The notes under the pieces are model-generated. The model made no database searches, was not told where the DNA came from, and worked only from the letters and a program-made list of their open reading frames with translations. A DNA stretch of 10,220 bases from Pseudomonadota bacterium (GTDB lineage: Bacteria; Pseudomonadota; Gammaproteobacteria; Xanthomonadales; Xanthomonadaceae). Each line of letters begins with the position of its first letter. The stretch's first letter is position 1. A program made the position numbers and the translations under genes. Where the stretch lies: NCBI GenBank assembly GCA_023423235.1, contig JAFAFY010000395.1:1-10220 (forward strand), given 5' to 3'. Of the stretch, positions 1 through 6,448 are shown piece by piece.

Positions 1-2
1 CG

Positions 3-818
3 AAACTCTGCAGTGGCGAGTGGAAGGGCGCGCTGGCGATGAGCGAGCCCGGCGCCGGCTCCGACGTGGTCGGCTCGATGGCCTGCCGCGCCCGGCTGCG
101 CGACGGCCACTGGGTCGCCAACGGCAACAAGATGTGGATCACCAACGGCCCCGAGGCTGACGTGCTGATCGTCTACATGCGTACCGCAGGCAAGGACGCG
201 GGCAGCCAGTGCATGACCGCTTTCCTGGTCGAGAAGGACATGCCCGGCTTCCGCACCGCGCAGAAGCTCGACAAGCTGGGCATGCGCGGCTCCAACACCT
301 GCGAGCTGGTGTTCGAGGACTGCGCGATACCTGCCGAAAACGTGCTGGGTGAAGTCAACGGCGGCGTGCGCGTGCTGATGCGCGGCCTCAACACCGAACG
401 CCTGGTGCTGAGCGGCGGACCGCTGGGCCTGATGCAGGCCGCGCTCGACATCGCCCTGCCCTATGTGCGCGAGCGGAAGCAGTTCGACGTCGCCATCGGC
501 ACCTTCGGCATCATGCAGGCCAAGATCGCGGACATGTACACCGCGCTGCAGTCCAGCCGCGCGTTCGCCTACCAGGTGGCGCGCGACTACGACGCCGGCC
601 ACAACTCGCGCGTGGATGCCGCCAGTTGCCTGCTGCATGCGTCCGAATCGGCGGTGCGGGTGGCGCTGGAGGCGATCCAGACGCTCGGCGGCAACGGCTA
701 CATCAACGAGTACCCGACCGGCCGCCTGCTGCGCGACGCCAAGCTCTACGAGATCGGCGCAGGTACCAACGAGATCCGGCGCATGCTGATCGGCCGCGAA
801 CTGTTCCAGGACCGGTAA
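3..818 (+). CDS. liuA: Isovaleryl-CoA dehydrogenase, 5'-truncated by the window edge
   Basis: This flavoenzyme oxidises isovaleryl-CoA to 3-methylcrotonyl-CoA in leucine degradation and passes electrons to ETF. The reading frame is open to the left edge. The residues before the first ATG (39) read KLCSGEWKGALA, normal family sequence, so that ATG is internal. About 271 residues remain of a family length near 387. Visible motifs are the acyl-CoA dehydrogenase signature AMSEPGAGSD, WITNG, and a C-terminal GGNGYINEYP. Two features mark isovaleryl-CoA dehydrogenase rather than a generic acyl-CoA dehydrogenase. The catalytic base is the Glu in GLNTERLVLSGG (codon 396-398). The C-terminal site that carries the catalytic Glu in other members reads YEIGAGTNEIRR, with Gly there. 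It ends in TAA and converges on the autotransporter gene. Family assignment is firm; the start lies outside the window. Confidence 0.96.
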   Translation, partial: KLCSGEWKGALAMSEPGAGSDVVGSMACRARLRDGHWVANGNKMWITNGPEADVLIVYMRTAGKDAGSQCMTAFLVEKDMPGFRTAQKLDKLGMRGSNTCELVFEDCAIPAENVLGEVNGGVRVLMRGLNTERLVLSGGPLGLMQAALDIALPYVRERKQFDVAIGTFGIMQAKIADMYTALQSSRAFAYQVARDYDAGHNSRVDAASCLLHASESAVRVALEAIQTLGGNGYINEYPTGRLLRDAKLYEIGAGTNEIRRMLIGRELFQDR

Positions 819-854
819 CCACGGTCGACGGCCACGCCCGGCGCCCACGGCAAC

Positions 855-887
855 GGCCTGGGCCACCCGCAGCGCGGGTGGCAGGCC
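855..887. terminator. Strong hairpin between convergent genes, possible bidirectional terminator
   Basis: The left arm GGCCTG-GG-CCACCCGC pairs with the right arm GCGGGTGG-CAGGCC around an AGC loop. This gives 14 base pairs with a two-base GG bulge. It lies between the stop of the isovaleryl-CoA dehydrogenase gene and the stop of the convergent autotransporter gene, where a shared terminator is expected. Neither strand shows a T-tract after the stem, so it is not a classic intrinsic terminator. It could also act as a 3'-end stability structure. Confidence 0.5.
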
Positions 888-906
888 AAGGAGAACCGGC
901 CGCGCG

Positions 907-3735
907 TCAGAATCCCTGCGCGAACTGCAACGACAGCATGCGGTCGCTGCCGCGCGGCCCGAAGCGCTGATCCAGCCCCAGCGCAACCCGCGCATTGCGC
1001 GACACCCACGACTCCAGCCCCACGCCGGCGATGCCGCCCGAACGCGCCGGCGACAGGCCGGCCAGCGGCGCCCAGGCATCGACACCGGTGAAGCTGGCCT
1101 GCAGGTCGAACCCGCTGGCGGACAGGGTCTGCTGCCACTCGCCATAGCCGTGCAGCGAGAACCACGGCGCGTCGTAGCGCGCGCGTAGACCGGCCAGGAC
1201 CTGGGTGCGGTTGGCCGTCCAGGCATCGGCGCGCAGGCCCAGGCCATGACCACCGAGTTCCTCGAATCCGTCGCTGCGCAGGCGCACATGCTCGGCGCCG
1301 ACATACGGCGCGATCTCGCCGTTGCCCCGCCGCCAGTGGTAGCCGGCCTCGCCCGCCACGGTGCTGAAATGGCCGGAATACTGTGTCGCCACGCCCTGCG
1401 CCTCGGCGCCGCCAAACAACTGGCGCTGCAGGTTGCGGTCGAAACGGCCGCTGCCCATCTGGCCCATGACATAACCGTTGCCGACCATCCGCCCGGCGTA
1501 GAGCTGCGCGAACGTCTGGCGGTCGCGGCTGCGGTCGGCAGTTGCATGCAGCTGGCTGTCGCCACGCAGTTCGCCGAACGCCACACCGGCCACGACGCCG
1601 TTGCCCAGCAGCTGGTCGCGCCCCAGGCTCCAGCCATCGACCGCCACGTCGCCACCGGCGAATCCGCCGCGGCCGCCCTGCCCCAGTGTCTGCTGCCACG
1701 CGCCAGCACCGATGCCCGCGGTGGCGAGGTCGCCGAAGCGCGCCGCGACGGCGCGCCGCGACATGTCCATCTGGTCGAGCGTCGCGTTGACCGCGGCCCC
1801 GTGCAACGCACCCGACAGGCTGTCGAGCGCGGCCAGCGCCTGCACCTCGCCCTGCAGCCGCTGCAGATCGCCGGCGACGCGGATGAAGCCGTCACTGATC
1901 GGACCGTCGCCGGCCTGCGACTGCCCGTCAATCTGCGTGAACGCCGACTCCACGCGTTCGGCCGATGCCGCCGACTGCGCGGTGAAGCCCGAGAACGAGG
2001 CCGCCGCCGCGGTCACGTCCAGCCGGCTGATGTCGAGCCAGGCGCTGTTGGCGTCATAGCCCAGGGTCGCGGTCAGGAGCACGCCCGGCCCCTGGGTCAG
2101 GCTGGCGAAGGTGCCGCTGCGGCCGCCGGCGGCGGTGAGCACGGTTTCGCGCGCCTGCCGGGTGTAGCCGCTGGCAATGCCGGCGACCTGCAACTCGCCG
2201 GCCAGAGACGCCGTGCCGCTGACCTGCAGCGGCGAGCCCACCTGCCAGGCGAAGCGGCCGCCGCTGGCCTGCTGGAAGTTGCCGTTGATGGTGCGCGTCA
2301 GGGCGCTGCCGGCGACCGAGAACGTGCCGCGGTTGACCAGGTTGCCGCCAACCCGCGCACCGCGCAGTTCCAGCGTCGCCCCGGACTCGACCGTCGCCGC
2401 GCCCGGGATCGACGAGGCGAACACCAGCGTGCCGCCCTCGGCCCGGGTGGCGCCGCCGAAGCCGGCATTGCCATCCAGCCGCAGGGTGCCGCCGCCGCGC
2501 TTGACCAGACCGCCGGCGCCGGTGATGTCGTTGCCCCAGACAGAAGTCCCGCTGGCGAAGTTGGCGGTCACGTCGCCCCAGTCGAACTTCGCCGGCCCGC
2601 GTACCGCCTTGCCGACATCCAGGCGGCCATAGCCGAACACGGGATCGACCCCGGGCGCGCCGAGGTCGGTCGCGGTGCCCAGGATGGTCTGCCGCACCAG
2701 GTCGTTGTCGAAATACGGGAACGCCTCCCACACCAGCGCCGCGGTGCCCGAAACCAGGGGCGCGGCCAGCGAGGTACCCGAATAGCGGTAGTACTCCGGC
2801 GCATTGGGCTTGTTGTCGGTGCCGGTGACCACCACCGTGCCGGGCGCGACCAGGCAATAGCGCATCGCCACGCCGCAGGCGTTGGAATAGTCCGCCAGTT
2901 GGGTGGTGCTGTCGCGCGCCAGCGCCGAGACCGTCAGCCAGCCGCGTTCCAGGTCGGCCGCGGGCATGCTGCCGTTGCTGCCGGCCTTGCTGGGCAGCGC
3001 TGCGGTATCGGATGGATTGGCGAAGCCGGAATTGCCCGACGCGAACACCACCAGCCCGCCGTGGTTGATGATGAAGGGCCGGTACTCGGCGGCGATCTGC
3101 GCGGTCACGCCCAGGTTGTTCCAGTACAGGCCGCCCCAGGAGTTGTTCATCACCTTCACGCCGCGATTCATCAGGTCGCGATGGATCGGCTCCAGGCCCA
3201 GCGGGCCATCGATCTCGTTGCCGGCGCCGGTGCCGTCGTCATCCGGCGGGGTGTCGCTGATGATCCGCGCCGAGACGATCTCCGCGCCCTGGGCGATGCC
3301 GCCCGGCCAGGCGCCGAAGGGCTTGCCGGCTGCGGTTTGCGCCACCGCGGTGCCGTGACCGACCACATCGTCGACCGACAGGTTGTTGCCCACCGGGTTG
3401 ATGTAGGTGAGGTTGGCGGCGACACGGTCGCGCAGCGCCGGATGCTCGCGGTTGACGCCGCTGTCGAGGAAGCCGATGCGCACGCCCTTTCCGGTCAGCC
3501 CCGCCGCATGCGCGGGCGCGGCATTGGTATCGGCCAGGTGGCCGCTGTAGGCCGGATCCGCCGGATACACCACGGTCGGCGGTGGATTCGGGTTGATCCC
3601 CGGCAAGGGCGGCAGCAGCAGGCCGCCACCGGAACCACCGCCGCAGGCGGCAAGCGCAATGGACAGGGCGCAGGCCAGCGTGGAACGCCTCGCGGCGCGC
3701 ATCGCGGCCCCGCGGCCGGGCATCGGGTCGGTCAT
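907..3735 (-). CDS. Lipidated S8 (subtilisin-like) serine protease autotransporter
   Basis: This is a predicted surface protease that exports itself through its own outer-membrane barrel. The chosen ATG (3735) gives 942 residues and has AGAAGGA 9 bases upstream. A GTG at 3789 is also in frame but less likely. The N-terminus carries Arg residues, a hydrophobic stretch and the lipobox LAAC (Cys31), then a Gly/Pro-rich linker. The S8 domain spans about 82-372 with Asp91 (GFLDSG), His127 (VGHGT), Asn235 (ASGNSG) and Ser322 (GTSLAAP). Cys287 and Cys294 probably form the disulfide seen in this group. A Gly-rich beta-strand repeat (about 407-442) resembles autotransporter-associated repeats. A helical linker (about 590-670) leads to a beta-barrel from about 677 that ends in Phe, as outer-membrane barrels do. 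NalP of Neisseria and SphB1 of Bordetella have the same lipoprotein, S8 and barrel architecture. The substrate is unknown. Confidence 0.94.
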   Translation of the reverse strand: MTDPMPGRGAAMRAARRSTLACALSIALAACGGGSGGGLLLPPLPGINPNPPPTVVYPADPAYSGHLADTNAAPAHAAGLTGKGVRIGFLDSGVNREHPALRDRVAANLTYINPVGNNLSVDDVVGHGTAVAQTAAGKPFGAWPGGIAQGAEIVSARIISDTPPDDDGTGAGNEIDGPLGLEPIHRDLMNRGVKVMNNSWGGLYWNNLGVTAQIAAEYRPFIINHGGLVVFASGNSGFANPSDTAALPSKAGSNGSMPAADLERGWLTVSALARDSTTQLADYSNACGVAMRYCLVAPGTVVVTGTDNKPNAPEYYRYSGTSLAAPLVSGTAALVWEAFPYFDNDLVRQTILGTATDLGAPGVDPVFGYGRLDVGKAVRGPAKFDWGDVTANFASGTSVWGNDITGAGGLVKRGGGTLRLDGNAGFGGATRAEGGTLVFASSIPGAATVESGATLELRGARVGGNLVNRGTFSVAGSALTRTINGNFQQASGGRFAWQVGSPLQVSGTASLAGELQVAGIASGYTRQARETVLTAAGGRSGTFASLTQGPGVLLTATLGYDANSAWLDISRLDVTAAAASFSGFTAQSAASAERVESAFTQIDGQSQAGDGPISDGFIRVAGDLQRLQGEVQALAALDSLSGALHGAAVNATLDQMDMSRRAVAARFGDLATAGIGAGAWQQTLGQGGRGGFAGGDVAVDGWSLGRDQLLGNGVVAGVAFGELRGDSQLHATADRSRDRQTFAQLYAGRMVGNGYVMGQMGSGRFDRNLQRQLFGGAEAQGVATQYSGHFSTVAGEAGYHWRRGNGEIAPYVGAEHVRLRSDGFEELGGHGLGLRADAWTANRTQVLAGLRARYDAPWFSLHGYGEWQQTLSASGFDLQASFTGVDAWAPLAGLSPARSGGIAGVGLESWVSRNARVALGLDQRFGPRGSDRMLSLQFAQGF

Positions 3736-3955
3736 CGCGTCGATTCCTTCTGTGGATGGTGTGCTGGGCGGTGCTGCGCGCAAGGACACATGACGTGGGC
3801 GTGCCGCATCTGCGCACTTCTATACCCGCTATCGCCCCGCCCCGCCATCGGGGAAAACACCAGGCGGGCGCACGACCGGCACCGCTGCCACTTCGCACAG
3901 GGGCGGTGCGATAATCGTCCATTCCGTGCAGCCCACTTTCCGGAGTTTCCGTCCC
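3736..3955. promoter_or_regulatory. Divergent intergenic region holding promoters of the autotransporter and thiolase genes
   Basis: These 220 bp separate two divergent starts, so promoters for both strands should lie here. Toward the thiolase, GATAAT at 3910-3915 is a good -10 candidate; the best -35 match (CTGCCA, 3885-3890) sits at a poor 19-bp spacing. Toward the autotransporter, the minus strand has TATAGA inside GGGTATAGAAG, without a recognisable -35. A short stem CCCCG-CCAT-CGGGG lies near 3838-3853. The thiolase ribosome site CGGAG is at 3941-3945. Promoter assignments are tentative. Confidence 0.35.
3745..3751 (-). promoter_or_regulatory. Ribosome binding site that decides the autotransporter start
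   Basis: On the minus strand the bases read AGAAGGA, with 9 bases between AGGA and the ATG at 3735. The alternative in-frame starts, GTG at 3789 and the ATG at 3702, have no comparable site. The ATG at 3702 would also give a lipoprotein signal peptide, with Cys at residue 20, so the lipobox survives with either ATG. Confidence 0.6.
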
Positions 3956-5131
3956 ATGACCGACATCGTGATCGTCGGCGCCAAGCGCACCGCCATCGGT
4001 TCCATGCTGGGCCAGTTCACCGGCGTGCCCACGCCCACACTCGGCGCAGCCGCCATCTCCGCCGCGCTGGAACAGGCCGGTATCGCCGGCAACCAGGTCG
4101 ACGAGGCCATCATCGGCTGCGTGCTGCCGGCCGGCCTCGGCCAGGCTCCCGCGCGCCAGGCCGCGCGTGCCGCAGGCATTGCCGATGCCGCCGGCTGCGT
4201 CACCATCAACAAGGTCTGCGGCTCGGGCATGCAGGCGGCGATGTACGCCACCGACCTGATCCGTGCCGGCAGCGCCAAGGTGGTGGTCGCCGGTGGCATG
4301 GAATCGATGACCAACGCGCCGCACCTGCTCAACGGCTCGCGCGTGGGCATCCGCTACGGCAGCGCCGAGATGCTCGACCACATGGCCTGGGACGGCCTGA
4401 CCAATCCCTACGATGGCAAGGCGATGGGCGTGTTCGGCGACGCCGCCAGCAACAAGTACGGCTTCACCCGCGAAGACCTCGACGCCTATTCGATCGAAAG
4501 CGCCAACCGCGCCCGGCACGCGGTCGAGAGTGGCGCGTTCAAGGCCGAAATCGTCCCGGTCACGGTCAAGACCCGCAAGGGCGAGGTCGTGGTCGATACC
4601 GACGAGGCCCCGGGGCGCATCCAGGTCGACAAGATCCCGACCTTGCGCGCAGCCTTCGGCAAGGACGGCCTGCTGACCGCCGCCAGCTCGTCGAGCATCT
4701 CCGACGGCGCCGCCGCCCTGGTGCTGACCTCCGCCGACGAGGCGGCCGCGCGCGGCATCGCCCCGCTGGCGCGGGTGGTGGCGCATGCCCGCCATTCGCA
4801 GGAACCCGAATGGTTCACCACCGCCCCGGTCACGGCGATCCGCAACGTGCTCGACAAGGCCGGCTGGACGGTGGGCGAGGTCGATCTGTTCGAAGTCAAC
4901 GAAGCCTTCGCCATCGTCGCGATGGCGCCGATGAAGGATCTGGGCATCGCCCAAGACCGTTTGAATGTGAATGGGGGCGCACTGGCGCTCGGCCATCCCA
5001 TCGGCGCCAGCGGTGCGCGTATCATCGTCACCCTGATCCACGCGCTCCAGGCGCGCGGCCTAAAGCGCGGCGTAGCGGCATTGTGCATAGGTGGCGGCGA
5101 AGCGACGGCAATTGCCGTGGAAATGGCGTGA
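3956..5131 (+). CDS. atoB: Acetyl-CoA C-acetyltransferase (thiolase II)
   Basis: This cytoplasmic enzyme interconverts two acetyl-CoA and acetoacetyl-CoA. The ATG at 3956 gives 391 residues, the normal thiolase length, with CGGAG 10 bases upstream. An upstream GTG (3926) would add ten residues but lacks support. The nucleophile is Cys88 in NKVCGSGMQA. GGMESMTNAP follows, then Asn316 in NEAFA, His347 in GHPIGASGAR, and the second active-site Cys377 in CIGGGEATA. All catalytic residues are present. It stands alone, divergent from the protease and with no clear terminator after its TGA. Because leucine breakdown ends in acetoacetate and acetyl-CoA, and liu genes flank it, a role in using acetoacetyl-CoA is plausible. 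Polyhydroxybutyrate synthesis or fatty-acid oxidation are alternatives. The family is certain; the symbol is a best guess among atoB- and phaA-like names. Confidence 0.93.
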   Translation: MTDIVIVGAKRTAIGSMLGQFTGVPTPTLGAAAISAALEQAGIAGNQVDEAIIGCVLPAGLGQAPARQAARAAGIADAAGCVTINKVCGSGMQAAMYATDLIRAGSAKVVVAGGMESMTNAPHLLNGSRVGIRYGSAEMLDHMAWDGLTNPYDGKAMGVFGDAASNKYGFTREDLDAYSIESANRARHAVESGAFKAEIVPVTVKTRKGEVVVDTDEAPGRIQVDKIPTLRAAFGKDGLLTAASSSSISDGAAALVLTSADEAAARGIAPLARVVAHARHSQEPEWFTTAPVTAIRNVLDKAGWTVGEVDLFEVNEAFAIVAMAPMKDLGIAQDRLNVNGGALALGHPIGASGARIIVTLIHALQARGLKRGVAALCIGGGEATAIAVEMA

Positions 5132-5175
5132 AGTTCGGTTAACGTGTTTTTTACGGAAATTCCACGCACTCCCGC

Positions 5176-5203
5176 TTGACAGCTGTCCGCGGCTTGTCAT
5201 CAT
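5176..5203 (+). promoter_or_regulatory. Sigma-70-type promoter of the first small lipoprotein gene
   Basis: A perfect TTGACA -35 (5176-5181) is followed after 16 bp by CATCAT (5198-5203), which matches 4 of 6 bases of TATAAT. The -35 overlaps a perfect 10-bp palindrome, GACAGCTGTC (5178-5187). The motif TGTCA occurs on the plus strand at 5195-5199 and 5203-5207, and inverted at 5177-5181, so an operator overlapping the promoter is possible. The downstream start codon is at 5258, which leaves a leader of about 45-50 bases. Confidence 0.6.
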
Positions 5204-5214
5204 GTCACCGGCGC

Positions 5215-5230
5215 GCAACGAGCGCGTTGC
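5215..5230 (+). promoter_or_regulatory. Small hairpin in the leader of the first lipoprotein gene
   Basis: GCAACG pairs with CGTTGC around an AGCG loop. It sits between the predicted transcription start and the ribosome binding site GAGGAAG (5245-5251), which it leaves free. A role in mRNA stability is possible, but chance is also reasonable in DNA of this composition. Confidence 0.3.
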
Positions 5231-5257
5231 CCAAACTTTCAGACGAGGAAGATAACA

Positions 5258-5593
5258 ATGACGATCAACAAGGCTCTGCTTGCCCTGGCTCTGGGTGTTG
5301 CTCTGGCTGCATGCAGCAACGCCGAGCAGGCCGACAGCGCGGCCCAGGGCGCTGCTGACGCGGCTGCCGATGCACAGACCGCCGCGAACGAGACGACCGA
5401 TCCGGCCGTCGCCGCGACCGCCGAAATCGCTGCCGACGACGCCGCCGTCGCCGCTGATGCTGCTGCCGACGCCGCTGCCGACGCCGCTGCCGCGACCACC
5501 CACGAGGGTGCCGAGCACGCTGCCGACGCTGCCAAGCACGCCGAGAAGGCTGCCGAAGACGCTGCCGACGCTGCGGAAGAAGTCGCTCCGTAA
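5258..5593 (+). CDS. Small alanine-rich outer-membrane lipoprotein
   Basis: The 111-residue product has a lipoprotein signal peptide with lipobox LAAC and Cys19. Ser at +2 predicts sorting to the outer membrane. The ribosome site GAGGAAG lies about 6-8 bases before the ATG. The mature part is low-complexity, with 45 Ala among 93 residues and the rest mostly Asp, Glu, Lys and His. It should form acidic amphipathic helix. Residues 67-78 repeat DAAA every four residues, and the C-terminus (about 84-106) follows a looser 11-residue pattern. There is no cysteine after Cys19 and no catalytic motif. The gene has its own promoter and terminator, so it is monocistronic. The next lipoprotein gene has the same layout (Cys19, ALAAC, Ala-rich helix), suggesting paralogy. 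The function is unknown; a structural or stress-related envelope role is only a guess. Confidence 0.88.
   Translation: MTINKALLALALGVALAACSNAEQADSAAQGAADAAADAQTAANETTDPAVAATAEIAADDAAVAADAAADAAADAAAATTHEGAEHAADAAKHAEKAAEDAADAAEEVAP
5462..5492 (+). repeat. 12-bp in-frame tandem repeat inside the first lipoprotein gene
   Basis: GCTGCCGACGCC occurs twice in perfect tandem (5462-5473, 5474-5485), followed by a partial third copy (5486-5492). It is in frame and encodes the AADA units of the alanine-rich helix. Copy number could vary by slippage without shifting the frame. Confidence 0.8.
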
Positions 5594-5628
5594 TTCGCCT
5601 GATGGCCTCGGCCATTGCGTGAAACTGG

Positions 5629-5660
5629 AAAGCCGCCGGTTCACCGGCGGCTTTCTTTTT
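5629..5660 (+). terminator. Rho-independent terminator after the first lipoprotein gene
   Basis: AAAGCCGCCGG and CCGGCGGCTTT form a perfect 11-bp stem around a TTCA loop, followed by CTTTTT. It begins 35 bases after the TAA stop. It ends the first lipoprotein transcript, so the second lipoprotein gene needs its own promoter, somewhere in 5661-5884. No convincing promoter is visible in that stretch. Confidence 0.95.
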
Positions 5661-5857
5661 GGGTCTGGGCGCGCAGAATGGCAGCCGCCATCGGCACGTC
5701 ATCGCCGCGATCCATGACAGCACATGCAAGGCCAAGGCCTGCGCAGGATGCCGCGATTGCGCGGTACGCGGCGCCCCCGATCCCTACACACCGCTTGCGC
5801 CGGGAACGTGCCATCCTTGGTCCATGAATGCGGCCCCAGCCGCCTTCCATCTTCCGT

Positions 5858-5887
5858 CCGATCCCACACAAGCCGATCCCACACAAG
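5858..5887 (+). repeat. 15-bp perfect tandem repeat abutting a ribosome binding site
   Basis: CCGATCCCACACAAG occurs twice back to back (5858-5872 and 5873-5887). The second copy runs into AAGGAG (5885-5890), the ribosome site of the second lipoprotein gene, 7 bases before its ATG. The first copy is followed by CCG rather than GAG, so only the second forms a ribosome site. It looks like a recent duplication in the leader. Confidence 0.9.
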
Positions 5888-5897
5888 GAGTCGTTGT

Positions 5898-6359
5898 ATG
5901 AACATCAAGCTCACCACCGCCGCCATTGCCGCCGCACTGGCCCTGGCCGCCTGCAACAACCAGACCGATGCCACCGCCGAGCAGGAGCGCAGCGAAGCCG
6001 CAGCCGCCGCCGACAGCGCGGGCGCCGCGATTTCCGATGCTGCCCACGAAACCGGCCAGGCCATCGAACAGGGCGCTGATGCCGCCGCCGCCAGCACATC
6101 GGCCGCCGTGCACGATGCCGAGACCGCCGCCGCGGAAGCTGCACGCAAGGCCGATGCCGCTGCTGCCGACGCTGCGCATCGCACCGACGCGGCCGCCACC
6201 GAGGCTGGCCAGAAGATCGACGCCGCTGCGACCGAGGCCGGTCAGAAGATCGATGCTGCTGCCCGCGACGCCGCGGCCGCGACCGGTCGCGCCACCCAGC
6301 GCGCTGGCGAAGCGATCGAGCGCGCCGGCGAACGCGCAGAGGAAAAGGCCGAGAACTGA
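5898..6359 (+). CDS. Alanine-rich lipoprotein built of 11-residue helical repeats
   Basis: The ATG at 5898 has AAGGAG 7 bases upstream; the open frame reaches back to 5724, but that part lacks a lipoprotein start. The product has 153 residues with lipobox LAAC and Cys19. Asn at +2 predicts the outer membrane. Of 135 mature residues, 54 are Ala. From about residue 29 to 149 the sequence can be tiled in 11-residue units without gaps, for example DAETAAAEAAR (73-83), KADAAAADAAH (84-94) and KIDAAATEAGQ (106-116). Hendecads favour a straight or slightly right-handed helix or coiled coil, as in group-3 LEA-like proteins. The C-terminus turns to Glu/Arg and ends KAEN. There is no catalytic motif. 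It appears paralogous to the preceding lipoprotein. A spacer or anchor, a membrane-lining helix or a stress protectant are possibilities, none proven. Confidence 0.9.
   Translation: MNIKLTTAAIAAALALAACNNQTDATAEQERSEAAAAADSAGAAISDAAHETGQAIEQGADAAAASTSAAVHDAETAAAEAARKADAAAADAAHRTDAAATEAGQKIDAAATEAGQKIDAAARDAAAATGRATQRAGEAIERAGERAEEKAEN
6198..6263 (+). repeat. 33-bp in-frame tandem repeat encoding two identical hendecads
   Basis: Two 33-bp units (6198-6230 and 6231-6263) differ at five bases, all third codon positions. Both encode the same 11 residues, TEAGQKIDAAA. The purely synonymous divergence suggests an older duplication kept under protein-level selection. Confidence 0.85.
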
Positions 6360-6389
6360 GCCTTGCCGCTCTGAAGAATCGCTGCATCG

Positions 6390-6414
6390 GGCCCGCCGCA
6401 AGGCGGGCCTTTTT
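6390..6414 (+). terminator. Rho-independent terminator after the hendecad lipoprotein gene
   Basis: GGCCCGCC and GGCGGGCC form a perfect 8-bp stem around a GCAA tetraloop, followed directly by TTTTT. It starts 30 bases after the TGA stop and isolates this gene from the carboxylase gene downstream. Confidence 0.94.
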
Positions 6415-6448
6415 CATGCAGCCCTGAATCTTCATGCGGCCCTGAATC
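6413..6448 (+). repeat. 18-bp near-perfect tandem repeat overlapping the terminator tail
   Basis: TTCATGCAGCCCTGAATC (6413-6430) is followed at once by the same 18 bases with one change, A to G (6431-6448). The first unit starts in the terminator T-tract. No function is visible. With the 15-bp repeat at 5858 it brackets the second lipoprotein gene. Confidence 0.85.

Noticed and set aside
3239..5041. A 600-codon minus-strand open frame across the thiolase and the autotransporter start
   Set aside because: It is the antisense shadow of the thiolase gene, then an out-of-frame reading of the autotransporter gene, with no recognisable motif.
1246..5142. A 1298-codon plus-strand open frame spanning the autotransporter antisense and the thiolase
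   Set aside because: Its product is low-complexity, rich in Arg, Ala, Gly and His, with no domain. It overlaps two well-supported genes with intact catalytic motifs. Long antisense frames are common in DNA this GC-rich.
5661..5884. An alternative-sigma promoter for the second lipoprotein gene, suggested by GGGAAC near 5802
   Set aside because: The following GTCCA element is only about 10 bases away, too close for a sigma-E-type promoter, and no sigma-70 pair is well spaced either.
5724..5897. An upstream extension of the hendecad lipoprotein
   Set aside because: It would bury the lipoprotein signal peptide internally. The AAGGAG site and LAAC lipobox fix the start at 5898.
5258..6359. A toxin-antitoxin or phage origin for the two small genes
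   Set aside because: Both products have clear lipoprotein signals and helical low-complexity bodies, each is monocistronic with its own terminator, and no phage or toxin motif is present.
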